This document shows positions 7,996 through 16,214 of a stretch of DNA of 64,000 nucleotides, piece by piece (the first letter of the stretch is position 1; every line of letters starts with the position of its first letter). The stretch comes from JAICXG01 sp036494545 (GTDB lineage Bacteria; Verrucomicrobiota; Verrucomicrobiia; Chthoniobacterales; UBA10450). A program made the translations under genes and the position numbers. The notes beneath the pieces were generated by a model that was given only the letters and a program-made list of their open reading frames with translations, did not search any database and had not been told where the DNA came from. The stretch is from positions 291,167 through 355,166 of the forward strand of contig DASXOB010000006.1 of NCBI GenBank assembly GCA_036494545.1, given 5' to 3'.

Positions 7996-9330
7996 ATGAA
8001 GCTCTCCGAGATCAGCGACGTCTTGCGCGAGATTCGGGTTGCGCCCGTAAGAACGCTCGGCCAAAATTTTCTGCACGATCAGAACCTCGCGAGATGGATT
8101 GTCCGGCAGGCGGACATTTCTTCGAACGATTTTGTGCTGGAGATTGGCCCTGGTCTGGGTGCGATTACTGAACCTGCGCTTCATTCGGGCGCGCAGGTTT
8201 TAGCGGTCGAAAAAGATCGACGGCTGGCTAATTTTCTTCGGCAGCAATTCGCGGATCGTTCTTTCGAAGTAATCCATGGGGATGCGCTCGATTTCGAGGT
8301 GCGACGACTGTTTCCGCGCGGCCCGATCAAACTACTGGGCAACCTTCCTTATTACATCTCAACCGAATTGATTTTTCGATTTCTCGAAGCGCCCACTCCG
8401 ATCACAATGGCGTTGTTGATGTTACAAATGGAAACGGCTCGCCGTCTCTCGGCTCGCCCCCGTTCCAAGGATTACGGAATTCTTAGCCTTGTCGTGCAAT
8501 CGCAGTATTGCGTGGAATATCTACGTACTATTGCGGCGAGCGTCTTTTTGCCGGAACCAGAGGTGGAATCGGCGCTCGTCCGACTGACTCCGCGCTTGCC
8601 TAACGAGTTTCCGTTTTACGATCGCGGATTGTTTCTCACTCTCATCCGGCGAGGTTTTTCGCAGCGCAGAAAGCAGCTCGGAAAGTTACTGCGCGAGCGG
8701 GTTGAAGACTGGCCAAGTGCGGCCCAGGAAATCGGTGCTTCATCACGGGCGCGGGCGGAAGAGTTGTCACTCGAGCAGTGGATCGCACTGACCAGGTTGG
8801 TTCAACCTCCCGCAGTGCAGCTGGCCGGCAACGATGCGGGGGAGGAGTTCGTGATAGTCGACGAAAACGATTCCGCAACTGGCGTCGCGTCACGGGCCGA
8901 AGTGCATGGGAATAACTTTCGTCATCGGGCGGTCCACATCTTCATTTTCAATCGCAAGGGCGACTTGCTTTTGCAAAAACGGTCGCCTTGGAAAGATCGG
9001 CATCCGGAGCTGTGGGACTCGAGTGCCGCTGGCCACGTTGGCGCTGGCGAAGGATATGACGCGACCGCGGAGCGCGAGTTGAGCGAGGAACTGGGAATAA
9101 CAATAAAACTAAGGCGCGTCGCAAAAATATCTGCCTCAGAACGGACGGGTCAGGAATTTATCTGGCTCTATCGGGGGGAACATGAAGGGCCGTTTGCGCC
9201 GGCGCCTTCCGAAATCGACCTGGTGCAATTTTTCGCGCCTGAAATAATTGCGCGTTGGATCGACCAAAGACCGGGCGATTTCGCACCCGGCTTCATCGAG
9301 TGCTGGCGAGTGGCCAGCCTTCTAGCCTAA
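7996..9330 (+). CDS. rsmA: RsmA/KsgA 16S rRNA dimethyladenosine transferase fused to a Nudix hydrolase
   Basis: The N-terminal part (about 1-268) is RsmA, which dimethylates the two adjacent adenosines near the 16S rRNA 3' end using SAM. It shows TLGQNFLHD (20-28), the SAM loop GPGLG (51-55) and catalytic NLPYY (116-120). The C-terminal part (about 285-444) is a Nudix domain with a complete box: G346-x5-E352-x7-REL(360-362)-x-EE(364-365)-x-GI. It resembles YfcD/IPP-isomerase-like Nudix proteins (HRAVHIFIFN, LLQKRS). The frame is continuous with no stop or alternative start at the junction. The stop codon overlaps that of the convergent gene. Confidence 0.93.
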   Translation: MKLSEISDVLREIRVAPVRTLGQNFLHDQNLARWIVRQADISSNDFVLEIGPGLGAITEPALHSGAQVLAVEKDRRLANFLRQQFADRSFEVIHGDALDFEVRRLFPRGPIKLLGNLPYYISTELIFRFLEAPTPITMALLMLQMETARRLSARPRSKDYGILSLVVQSQYCVEYLRTIAASVFLPEPEVESALVRLTPRLPNEFPFYDRGLFLTLIRRGFSQRRKQLGKLLRERVEDWPSAAQEIGASSRARAEELSLEQWIALTRLVQPPAVQLAGNDAGEEFVIVDENDSATGVASRAEVHGNNFRHRAVHIFIFNRKGDLLLQKRSPWKDRHPELWDSSAAGHVGAGEGYDATAERELSEELGITIKLRRVAKISASERTGQEFIWLYRGEHEGPFAPAPSEIDLVQFFAPEIIARWIDQRPGDFAPGFIECWRVASLLA

Positions 9331-9641
9331 CGAGCGCGTTTGGCGGGCGCAGCCGTTTTCTTGGCCGGCATTTTTTTTGCCGACTTGGCCAGCGCTGCCC
9401 TGCGAGCGGGGGAAAGAGTCGTGCGCGGTGGCAGGTCCCCCATTACTTCTTTGCGGTATTTGCGCGCCGCTTTAAGAGCCGCGTCTTTTCCGCCGTAAAC
9501 CGCGTCGCTGAACATTCTCGTGCCATTGGAGGAGCCGCGGACAAAATGCACCTGAAAACCGTGCGTCTGTTTCTTCGCGCGTGGCTTCGTATCGATGCGC
9601 TTGATGTTTTGCTCGGAGTCGGGATTGGATCGTTTCCTCAT
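9327..9641 (-). CDS. Small basic AP2-like protein
   Basis: A 104-aa basic protein. The middle (about residues 28-68) reads HGFQVHFVRG then FSDAVYGGKDAALKAARKYRKEV, which resembles the AP2/ERF DNA-binding fold: three strands and a helix with the YGG-x-AL-x-A pattern. The C-terminus is an Ala/Lys/Pro tail (KKMPAKKTAAPAKRAR) like histone H1-type tails. Nucleic-acid binding is inferred. Its TAG stop (9327-9329) and the TAA of the convergent rsmA (9328-9330) overlap inside one copy of the 9-mer; another copy sits 10 bp upstream of the start. Confidence 0.6.
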   Translation of the reverse strand: MRKRSNPDSEQNIKRIDTKPRAKKQTHGFQVHFVRGSSNGTRMFSDAVYGGKDAALKAARKYRKEVMGDLPPRTTLSPARRAALAKSAKKMPAKKTAAPAKRAR

Positions 9642-9711
9642 AATATTTCTTGCCTAACGAGTTGAGCGTAAGGGCAACTTTTCCCTTATGCAAATTAACG
9701 TTGCAGGAAAT

Positions 9712-10482
9712 TTAGCTTTTTTCGGCGGGCACGATTTGCGTGGGCTCGGGCAGGTTCCAATTCTTCGCCTTTTCGGCATAAATGGCGCGCGGCAGGAGGA
9801 CATAGCAGGGATACCGATCGGCTCGCAGCCAGCAAATCAAGCGAATGAGCTCGCTCTCCGCCATGGTCGTGCAACCAGACGTAGCTCGCGATTCTCCGCG
9901 GCGAATGTGAAAGAAAATGGCGCTGCCGTCGTTTGGCACGGGCGGGTCGGAGTTGTGTCGGATCTCGATCAACCAGCGATAGGCGAAATCGTTATGCCGC
10001 ATTTTTTGTTTCGCGAACCAAGGCGGCGGATGCTCGGGGTCGGCGATCGCGATCATCGTGTTGTAATCGGGTCGCGTCGGATCGTCGATCCAGGCGTCTG
10101 CTTTGGTCACCTGATGAAAAGGAAAATTTGCCCCGGCCGGTAGCGCGGCGTCGTAAGTATAAATTTTTCCGATCCGAAAAATGCCGGCAGGGGCCCGGCC
10201 ATCGCGTTCTTTTTTGTGCAAGCCGGTTTCATCCTGGCCAGCCAACCCACGTCCCCAGGCGAGGCCGTTCTTCCCAAACAACACCGGGGCAGCCTCGCCC
10301 GTGCGCCGCCACGGCCCATTGTTCGTGCGCTCGAAGCGTTCCATCGTGCCGCGCATGGTATTCCAGTCGGGTGCGAGGCTGACAATGAGCTGTTGGCAAT
10401 CCCCAGGGACGCCAGCGGCATGCACGCTGCTGGCCATGAGAAGCAATAATGCCGATAGAATTACTTGAAGCGCCTGCGACAT
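9712..10482 (-). CDS. L,D-transpeptidase-like exported protein
   Basis: Probable periplasmic YkuD-fold enzyme acting on peptidoglycan. The catalytic pattern is HIRRG followed by ATSGCTTM, with the conserved His and Ser-Gly-Cys. I chose the ATG at 10482 (256 aa) because it begins a signal peptide (MSQALQVILSALLLLMASS, ending near VHAAG); the longer frame from 10590 puts a charged leader before it. The start overlaps the divergent gene's 5' end by 34 bp, so the two promoters must overlap. The YkuD domain variant is divergent, so substrate is unknown. Confidence 0.75.
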   Translation of the reverse strand: MSQALQVILSALLLLMASSVHAAGVPGDCQQLIVSLAPDWNTMRGTMERFERTNNGPWRRTGEAAPVLFGKNGLAWGRGLAGQDETGLHKKERDGRAPAGIFRIGKIYTYDAALPAGANFPFHQVTKADAWIDDPTRPDYNTMIAIADPEHPPPWFAKQKMRHNDFAYRWLIEIRHNSDPPVPNDGSAIFFHIRRGESRATSGCTTMAESELIRLICWLRADRYPCYVLLPRAIYAEKAKNWNLPEPTQIVPAEKS

Positions 10483-12293
10483 CTCCCAATCTACACGCGC
10501 CACCCGAGCGTCGAACGCAATGGTTGAGCCGGCGCAGGCCATTTGTCGCCGCATTCCTCTTATTAATTCTCGCGCTCGCAATTTATGCATCGGCCTTACG
10601 TGATGGGTTCGTTTGGGATGACGAGGCGCTGGTCCTGCGCGATCCGCTTATTCGAAGTTGGCGGCTGATTTGGGAGGGGTTCCAGCACTTCCTTTTCACC
10701 GACGCGACCGCTTCCGATTTTTACCGGCCGCTGCAACGGCTCAGTTACACCCTCGATTACGCGGTGTTTTTCCTTTCGCCATTTGGCTATCATCTCTTCA
10801 GCATCTTGTGGCACGCGGCAGCGGCGATTGCGTTCTTCTTTTTCGCCGAGGAATTTCTCGCTCGATGTCGCGTGGACAGCGAAAGGCGACTGAAGACGGC
10901 ATTTATCGCGGCACTTATCTGGGTCGTTCATCCGGTGCAAAGCTCGGCCGTGATTTATGTCGCGGGTCGAGCTGATCCGATGGCAGCGACCTTCGGTTTC
11001 CTGGGGCTTCGTTTTGGCCTTTGGCTGTGGCGCACAAGAGGAAACTGGAAATGGGCCTATGGGTTTGCGGCGGGCTTATGTTTTCTTGCCAGCGCGTTGA
11101 GCAAGGAAATTGGCCTGATCTTTCCGTTCGTTTGGATCGTGCTTGCCCTGACGGAACGGAAACGCGGGCCATTGTTAGGCGCGGCCGGCCTAACGATTGC
11201 CGTTTCGATTGCCTATCTCAGTTTGCGGCTCCCGGCAGAGCATATCGCGCCGCCGCCACAACCGGTAACGCCGTTACTCGTTAGGCCGATTGTCACCGCA
11301 CGCGCGGTTTCGGAGTATGCCGGCCTAATTGTTTTCCCGTGGCGTTTGCACATGGAACGTGACGTCGAGACGCACCCGTTCGGCTTTTCGCGCGAAAGTT
11401 TGAACACTGCGGCATGGCGTGAATTGCAGACCCTCCTTGGCTTGATGCTCATTGCGGCTCTTCTTTGCGCGCTTTGGCGGGCTCGCCGTCATCGTGCCAT
11501 TTTTGTTCCGCTCCTCCTCGCGATCATTTGTTACCTGCCGGTGAGCGGATTGCTTTCGCTCAACGCCACCGTGGCAGAACACTGGCTTTACCTGCCGAGC
11601 GCTTTCCTTTTTCTTTTCGGAGTCGAGGCAGCGGGTTCGTTAGGCTCGAGACGAGTCTGTGTCTGCCTAACGATTTGGTTATTGTTTCTTTCCGCGCGCA
11701 CCTTCGTTCGTGCCTTCGATTGGAAAGACCAGCGCACCTTGCTCACCCGCACGATCAAGCAGGGTGGCGATTCCGCACGAATGCTTATTAATCTCGGCGG
11801 GCTGGAACTGAGCGAGGGAAGTCTGGCGGCCGCTCGCCAGGCCTTGCAGCGTGCGCTGGAAAAGGAACCAAACAACCCGCTGGCGCAGCTCAATCTTGCT
11901 GCGGTAAAAATGAAAGAGCGCGACTTCGCCGGCTCGCGCGCGCTGCTGGCGAAGGTGACTGACCCGCCGGAACTGCGGGCGCGGGCCGAGGAGAGCCTGG
12001 CGGTGCTGGAAAACCGTGAAACCGGCCAAGTGAATTTGATGCGCCTGCGCCTTGCTGCGCGTCTCGGTCCGCCGAACTGGTCGATCGAACAACGTTATAT
12101 CAAGGCGCTGAGCGATTGTGGTCGTCCCGATCGTGCGATTACGGAATTGAAAACCTGTCTCACTGTCGCGCCTTATCGCGCAGAGAGCTGGCTAATGATG
12201 AGCGAGTTGCTGCGAAAAATTGGCCGGCCTAACGAAGCGGCGGTTGCCCTCGCGGAGGCGGAAGCGAACGACGTCCACCTGCACGATCGATGA
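10449..12293 (+). CDS. TMTC/PMT-like membrane glycosyltransferase with TPR repeats
   Basis: Polytopic membrane protein with C-terminal TPRs. The N-terminal signature GFVWDDEALVLRDP, then SDFYRPLQRLSYTLDYAVF, GYHLFSILWHAAAA and WVVHPVQSSAVIYVAGRAD, matches the TMTC-like O-glycosyltransferase group. About ten hydrophobic segments are followed from about residue 440 by tetratricopeptide units (INLGGLELSEGSLAAARQALQRALEKEPNN and later). It likely glycosylates exported proteins using a lipid-linked sugar; the substrate is unknown. It contains four 9-mer copies. The ATG at 10449 lies inside the divergent gene; a later non-ATG start is possible. Confidence 0.82.
   Translation: MPIELLEAPATSPNLHAPPERRTQWLSRRRPFVAAFLLLILALAIYASALRDGFVWDDEALVLRDPLIRSWRLIWEGFQHFLFTDATASDFYRPLQRLSYTLDYAVFFLSPFGYHLFSILWHAAAAIAFFFFAEEFLARCRVDSERRLKTAFIAALIWVVHPVQSSAVIYVAGRADPMAATFGFLGLRFGLWLWRTRGNWKWAYGFAAGLCFLASALSKEIGLIFPFVWIVLALTERKRGPLLGAAGLTIAVSIAYLSLRLPAEHIAPPPQPVTPLLVRPIVTARAVSEYAGLIVFPWRLHMERDVETHPFGFSRESLNTAAWRELQTLLGLMLIAALLCALWRARRHRAIFVPLLLAIICYLPVSGLLSLNATVAEHWLYLPSAFLFLFGVEAAGSLGSRRVCVCLTIWLLFLSARTFVRAFDWKDQRTLLTRTIKQGGDSARMLINLGGLELSEGSLAAARQALQRALEKEPNNPLAQLNLAAVKMKERDFAGSRALLAKVTDPPELRARAEESLAVLENRETGQVNLMRLRLAARLGPPNWSIEQRYIKALSDCGRPDRAITELKTCLTVAPYRAESWLMMSELLRKIGRPNEAAVALAEAEANDVHLHDR
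11172..11196. repeat. Inverted pair of the 9-mer (hairpin-forming)
   Basis: TTGTTAGGC (one mismatch) at 11172-11180 and exact GCCTAACGA at 11188-11196 give a perfect 7-bp inverted repeat, GTTAGGC and GCCTAAC, around a 7-bp GC-rich loop, within coding sequence. A second inverted pair of exact copies lies at 11637 and 11665 in the same gene. Confidence 0.7.
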
Positions 12294-12346
12294 GCCGCGC
12301 ACGAGGCATTACGTCCAGTTGGCCGCCGGATAACGAAGCCTTGTTG

Positions 12347-12604
12347 ATGTTGAGAATCCTCCCATTTGCGCTCGGCATTTTCTTCGCCGGCGCTATGTCG
12401 TTACGCGCGCAGTCGCCTATCGAAACCAGCCCCCTCCCGAGCCCGAGTATTCCGGCCGGTCCGCGGTCGACGGCTACCGTCACACCTCTCCAGGCGACTC
12501 CGCAATCGACCAACACCGTCACGCCGTTGCCGAGCGCGTCGCTTGCCGGAACGCAGCCGCGCACCACCAACACGGTCGCGCCCAGCCCGAGTCCGGGCCC
12601 GTAG
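12347..12604 (+). CDS. Small secreted Pro/Ser/Thr-rich protein
   Basis: A likely signal peptide (MLRILPFALGIFFAGAMSL, cleavage near RAQS) is followed by about 65 residues of low-complexity Pro, Ser and Thr with three TNTV/TATV-type repeats. The frame opens at 12290, overlapping the preceding stop by 4 bp, but the ATG at 12347 gives the cleaner export signal. No domain is recognised. It may be co-transcribed with the upstream glycosyltransferase and could be an O-glycosylated product because of its Ser/Thr content (speculative). Confidence 0.5.
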   Translation: MLRILPFALGIFFAGAMSLRAQSPIETSPLPSPSIPAGPRSTATVTPLQATPQSTNTVTPLPSASLAGTQPRTTNTVAPSPSPGP

Positions 12605-12612
12605 CCGGTTCC

Positions 12613-13869
12613 TTAGGCAGGGGTCGCTCTTTCCACCGCCGAGGAGTCGTTAGGCAAGAATTTCATTCCCGAGAACCAGATCAAACCCGAGACCAGCATC
12701 ACGCCGGTGACGAAGAGAAACGCGATGCGAATGTTCGTATGCCCGCCGACGAAACCGATCGACGGAAAGGCGAGCAGATCGCCCAGGATGTGAATGACAA
12801 AAATGTTGAGCGCGAAAGCCATCGCGCGCACCGCCGGAAGAGAGACGTTGGCGATGGCGGTGTTCGACGGCCCGGTGTTGAGAAAGAGACAAAAAATGGC
12901 GAGAAACATCGCGACCCACGCGGCCGGAAACGGCAGGTAAAGCCCGGCGATGAAGATCGGGCAAGCGACGATCATTCCCGCGCCGGAAACCAAAAAATCC
13001 GCGCTCGGAATTTTCGGTCGCAACCGGTCGGCCAGCCAGCCGCCGATCAGGGTCGAAGTCAGCCCCGCGACGACGAGGATTGCGCCGAAGAGCGTCTTGC
13101 CGGCAGCCGGCGGCTGGCCACGGAAGCGAAGATATTCCGCGACCCAGAAACCGATTCCGGCGACGGCAAACGTCATCGTCGCCTGCGCCAAAGTGTTGAT
13201 CGTAAACGAGCGGATCCGAAAGAGCCCGAGATAATCGGCGACGCGAATGCGGCTGGCGGCTGCGCGGCGCTCTCGAGAACGCTCCGGGTCGCTTCGGAAA
13301 AAGCAGAGCAGAGCCAGGATCAATCCCGGCGGCACGACGAAATAGAAGGCCCAGCGCCAGCCGTAGTGCGCTCCGATTTGACCACCGAGAATATAACCAA
13401 GCGCGCTCCCAACCGGGATGGCGGAACAAAAAATCGCGAGGATGCGTCCGCGTTTTTCGATCGGGAAAAGATCGGCCAGAATTGTGGGCGCGGCCGGCCC
13501 GTAACCGCCTTCGCCGATTCCGACGAGAATGCGGGTGATGAGCAAAGCGGTGAAGCTGCCCGCGAGGCCGGTCGCGCCGGTGGCCAGACTCCAGAGGGTG
13601 AGGGCGCAGCCGACAACGAGCCAGCGCGAAAAGCGATCGGAGAGCCAGCCGAGAAGCGGCGCGCTCACCATGTAAGTGACAAGAAAAGCGTCGGCCAGAA
13701 GGCCGGTCGCGGTCATCGCGTTCGGGGCGTTAGGCGCAAAGAAGGTCGCGCGGATTTCCGGTTCAACCGCCGCGAGGACCTGGCGATCGATGTAGTTAAA
13801 AAGATTAATCGCGAGGAGCAACGCGAGCGCACTGTAGGCACCCGGCTTGGCTAGCGAATCATTCTTCAT
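12613..13869 (-). CDS. MFS transporter (Spinster-like)
   Basis: A 418-aa major facilitator carrier with about 12 hydrophobic segments. The first helix region reads LAINLFNYIDRQVLAAVEPEIRATF, typical of the Spinster/hexuronate-like branch. The A-motif-like loop GWLSDRFSRW is present between TM2 and TM3, and a second loop GGWLADRLRP follows. The substrate cannot be told from sequence. It is divergent from the acyltransferase gene at 13920, with only a short gap between starts. Confidence 0.85.
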   Translation of the reverse strand: MKNDSLAKPGAYSALALLLAINLFNYIDRQVLAAVEPEIRATFFAPNAPNAMTATGLLADAFLVTYMVSAPLLGWLSDRFSRWLVVGCALTLWSLATGATGLAGSFTALLITRILVGIGEGGYGPAAPTILADLFPIEKRGRILAIFCSAIPVGSALGYILGGQIGAHYGWRWAFYFVVPPGLILALLCFFRSDPERSRERRAAASRIRVADYLGLFRIRSFTINTLAQATMTFAVAGIGFWVAEYLRFRGQPPAAGKTLFGAILVVAGLTSTLIGGWLADRLRPKIPSADFLVSGAGMIVACPIFIAGLYLPFPAAWVAMFLAIFCLFLNTGPSNTAIANVSLPAVRAMAFALNIFVIHILGDLLAFPSIGFVGGHTNIRIAFLFVTGVMLVSGLIWFSGMKFLPNDSSAVERATPA

Positions 13870-13919
13870 GGGATTTGCCGATTGCAGTAGTCGCTGGCGG
13901 GATTGTAAATCATAAACGG

Positions 13920-16124
13920 ATGCCCGCGATTTCCGACGCCGAGCGCGCCCTGCGTTTCATTTCTTTGCCGCTGGCGCGCGCGATTTACCGCGTCGAAGCG
14001 GTCGGCTTGGAACGGCTACCACGGGGCGGATTTCTCCTCTTGCCTAACCACATTACGTGGGTGGACGCGATCATTCTGCTCATCGCTTGTCCACGACCGA
14101 TCCGCTTCATGATTGCGGAGGAGTTTTATCGCAATCCTTATCTGCATTGGGTCCTCCATCTGACGCGGTCGATACCCATTACTTCGCGGCGTGCCAAGGA
14201 TGCGATGCGTTTGGCCGCGGAAATGATTCGCGACGGCGAAATCGTTTGTGTTTTTCCGGAAGGCGAACTGACGCGCTCTGGGGTGCTGGGTACTTTGCGC
14301 CGTGGCTACGAATTGATTGCCCGCCGCGCGGAAGCACCGGTTGTACCGGTATGGCTCGACCAGCTTTGGGGCTCTATATTCTCCTACCAGGGTGGACGGT
14401 TTTTTCGTAAATGGCCGCGCCATATCCCTTACCCGGCGGTGGTCGAATTTGGAGCGCCGCTCTCGCCTAACGACGCCAATATCGCAACGGTGCGGGAGCA
14501 ACTCTTGAAACTGGGCGAGAGCTGTTTCAGCCGACGGCGTGTGTTGCGCCAATCGTTAGGCGTGACCGTCCTGCGGGGTCTGTCGCGGCATCCGTTTCGT
14601 ACCGCGGTGATCGATGGCCTGGACGGCTCGACGCTCAGTCGCAGCAAGTTGTTGGGTGCGGCCGCCGCACTCAGTCGATACCTGCGGCGTCACTGCGCAG
14701 AGACGCGAATCGGCATCGTGCTGCCGGCGAGCAAAGGCGGGGTGGTAGCGAACCTCGCAGTGGTACTCGCAGGCAAAGTGCCAACAGGACTGAACTTCAC
14801 CACCGGACGCGATGCCCTTTCACGAGCAATGGAAATTGCCGGCCTAACGACGACGATATCCGCCCATGCCTTCGCCAAACGACTGGCCGATTTCCCGTGG
14901 CCGCAAAAAACCATTCAACTCGACGAGCTTTTGCCGACGATGAAGGGGCAAATCTTTCTCTGGTGGATGGCAGCGCTCCTCTGTCCGACGCGCATCCTCA
15001 TTCGTTGGCTGCAAATACCTAACGAAGGCGATCACGAGGAGGCAGTGCTGCTTTTCACCAGTGGGAGTTCGGGCGACCCCAAGGGTGTCGTCCTTAGCCA
15101 TCGCAACATCGTGGGCAATGTGGCGCAGTTTCGGGTCGTGCTCGACGCGACGCGCGAGGATCTCATTCTGGCCTCGTTGCCCTTCTTTCATAGCTTCGGT
15201 TGTACGGTCACGCTCTGGTTCCCGCTTATTGAGGGTGTGCGAATTGTCACTTATCCGAATCCGCTCGAGGCAGGGAAATGCGCGGAGCTGATATCCAAAT
15301 ACTGCGCCACCATTGTCCTGGCAGCGCCGACATTTTTGCGCGGCTATTTACGCAAGGCGGATCGCAAGCAATACAGGAGCGTGCGCCTAACGATCACTGG
15401 CGCGGAGAAATTGCCGCGCAGTCTGGCCGAGGCTTTCGAGGAGCATCTCGGTAAACCAGTCTTTGAAGGTTATGGTCTAACGGAGACCTCGCCGGTCGTG
15501 AGCGTCAACTTGCCGGACCCAAAAGCATCTCAACCGGGCGAGACCGTGCAACCCTTGAATCGTCCCGGCTCCGTCGGGAAAATGGTTCCTGGCATGGCGG
15601 CGGAAATCCGGGATTCGGAAACAGGAGAGAGACTTTCCTTACACGACTCCGGCATGCTTTGGTTGCGCGGTCCGAACATTTTCGAAGGCTACCTCAATGA
15701 CGAGGCGCGGACTGCCGAAGTGCTGCACGATGGCTGGCTGAGGACGGGCGACCTCGGGCGCTTTGACGAGGATGGATTTCTCTTTATCGAAGGCCGGCTC
15801 TCCCGTTTCTCGAAGATCGGAGGTGAGATGGTTCCGCACGAGACGGTCGAGCATAAAATTCAGCAGGCGCTGGGGCTCTCGAGCGAAGGGGAGAGATCGA
15901 TCGCGATTTCTTCCGCGAGCGATCCGCAAAAAGGCGAAGTGCTCGTGCTGCTGAGCACGATCGAGATCGACCAGGCGAAGTTGCGCGCCCAGCTACAAGA
16001 GGCTGGCGTGCCCAACCTGTGGATTCCCAGAACGATTGCGCGTGTCGAACAGGTTCCTGTCCTGGCCACCGGAAAGCTGGATTTGCGCAGGTGCGCCGAG
16101 TTAGCGGCGGCTGCTGTTCGCTAG
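13920..16124 (+). CDS. Acyltransferase / acyl-CoA (acyl-ACP) synthetase fusion, Aas-like
   Basis: A two-domain protein of about 734 aa. The first domain is a PlsC-type lysophospholipid acyltransferase with NHITWVD (H44...D49) and the FPEGELTRSG motif. The second is an AMP-forming ligase with TSGSSGDPKGV (near residues 377-387), a GYGLTE motif and the C-terminal TGDLGRFDEDGF region. This is the layout of E. coli Aas, which reacylates lysophospholipids. It carries four exact 9-mer copies. I chose the ATG at 13920 over a TTG at 13875. No transporter (LplT) is fused; the MFS gene beside it is not clearly LplT. Confidence 0.88.
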   Translation: MPAISDAERALRFISLPLARAIYRVEAVGLERLPRGGFLLLPNHITWVDAIILLIACPRPIRFMIAEEFYRNPYLHWVLHLTRSIPITSRRAKDAMRLAAEMIRDGEIVCVFPEGELTRSGVLGTLRRGYELIARRAEAPVVPVWLDQLWGSIFSYQGGRFFRKWPRHIPYPAVVEFGAPLSPNDANIATVREQLLKLGESCFSRRRVLRQSLGVTVLRGLSRHPFRTAVIDGLDGSTLSRSKLLGAAAALSRYLRRHCAETRIGIVLPASKGGVVANLAVVLAGKVPTGLNFTTGRDALSRAMEIAGLTTTISAHAFAKRLADFPWPQKTIQLDELLPTMKGQIFLWWMAALLCPTRILIRWLQIPNEGDHEEAVLLFTSGSSGDPKGVVLSHRNIVGNVAQFRVVLDATREDLILASLPFFHSFGCTVTLWFPLIEGVRIVTYPNPLEAGKCAELISKYCATIVLAAPTFLRGYLRKADRKQYRSVRLTITGAEKLPRSLAEAFEEHLGKPVFEGYGLTETSPVVSVNLPDPKASQPGETVQPLNRPGSVGKMVPGMAAEIRDSETGERLSLHDSGMLWLRGPNIFEGYLNDEARTAEVLHDGWLRTGDLGRFDEDGFLFIEGRLSRFSKIGGEMVPHETVEHKIQQALGLSSEGERSIAISSASDPQKGEVLVLLSTIEIDQAKLRAQLQEAGVPNLWIPRTIARVEQVPVLATGKLDLRRCAELAAAAVR

Positions 16125-16214
16125 TTTAGGCTGTTAGCATGGAATGGTTTGTTTACCGCGGATCGATGCTGTGGCTGGTCAACAAATCCCGGCCTCGCTC
16201 AAATCCTTTACTCG

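Noticed and set aside
12739..13854. Long plus-strand frame (371 codons) opposite the MFS gene
   Set aside because: Highly charged Arg/Asp/Glu/Gly-rich translation typical of antisense reading in GC-rich DNA. The minus-strand MFS protein has clear membrane helices and family motifs.
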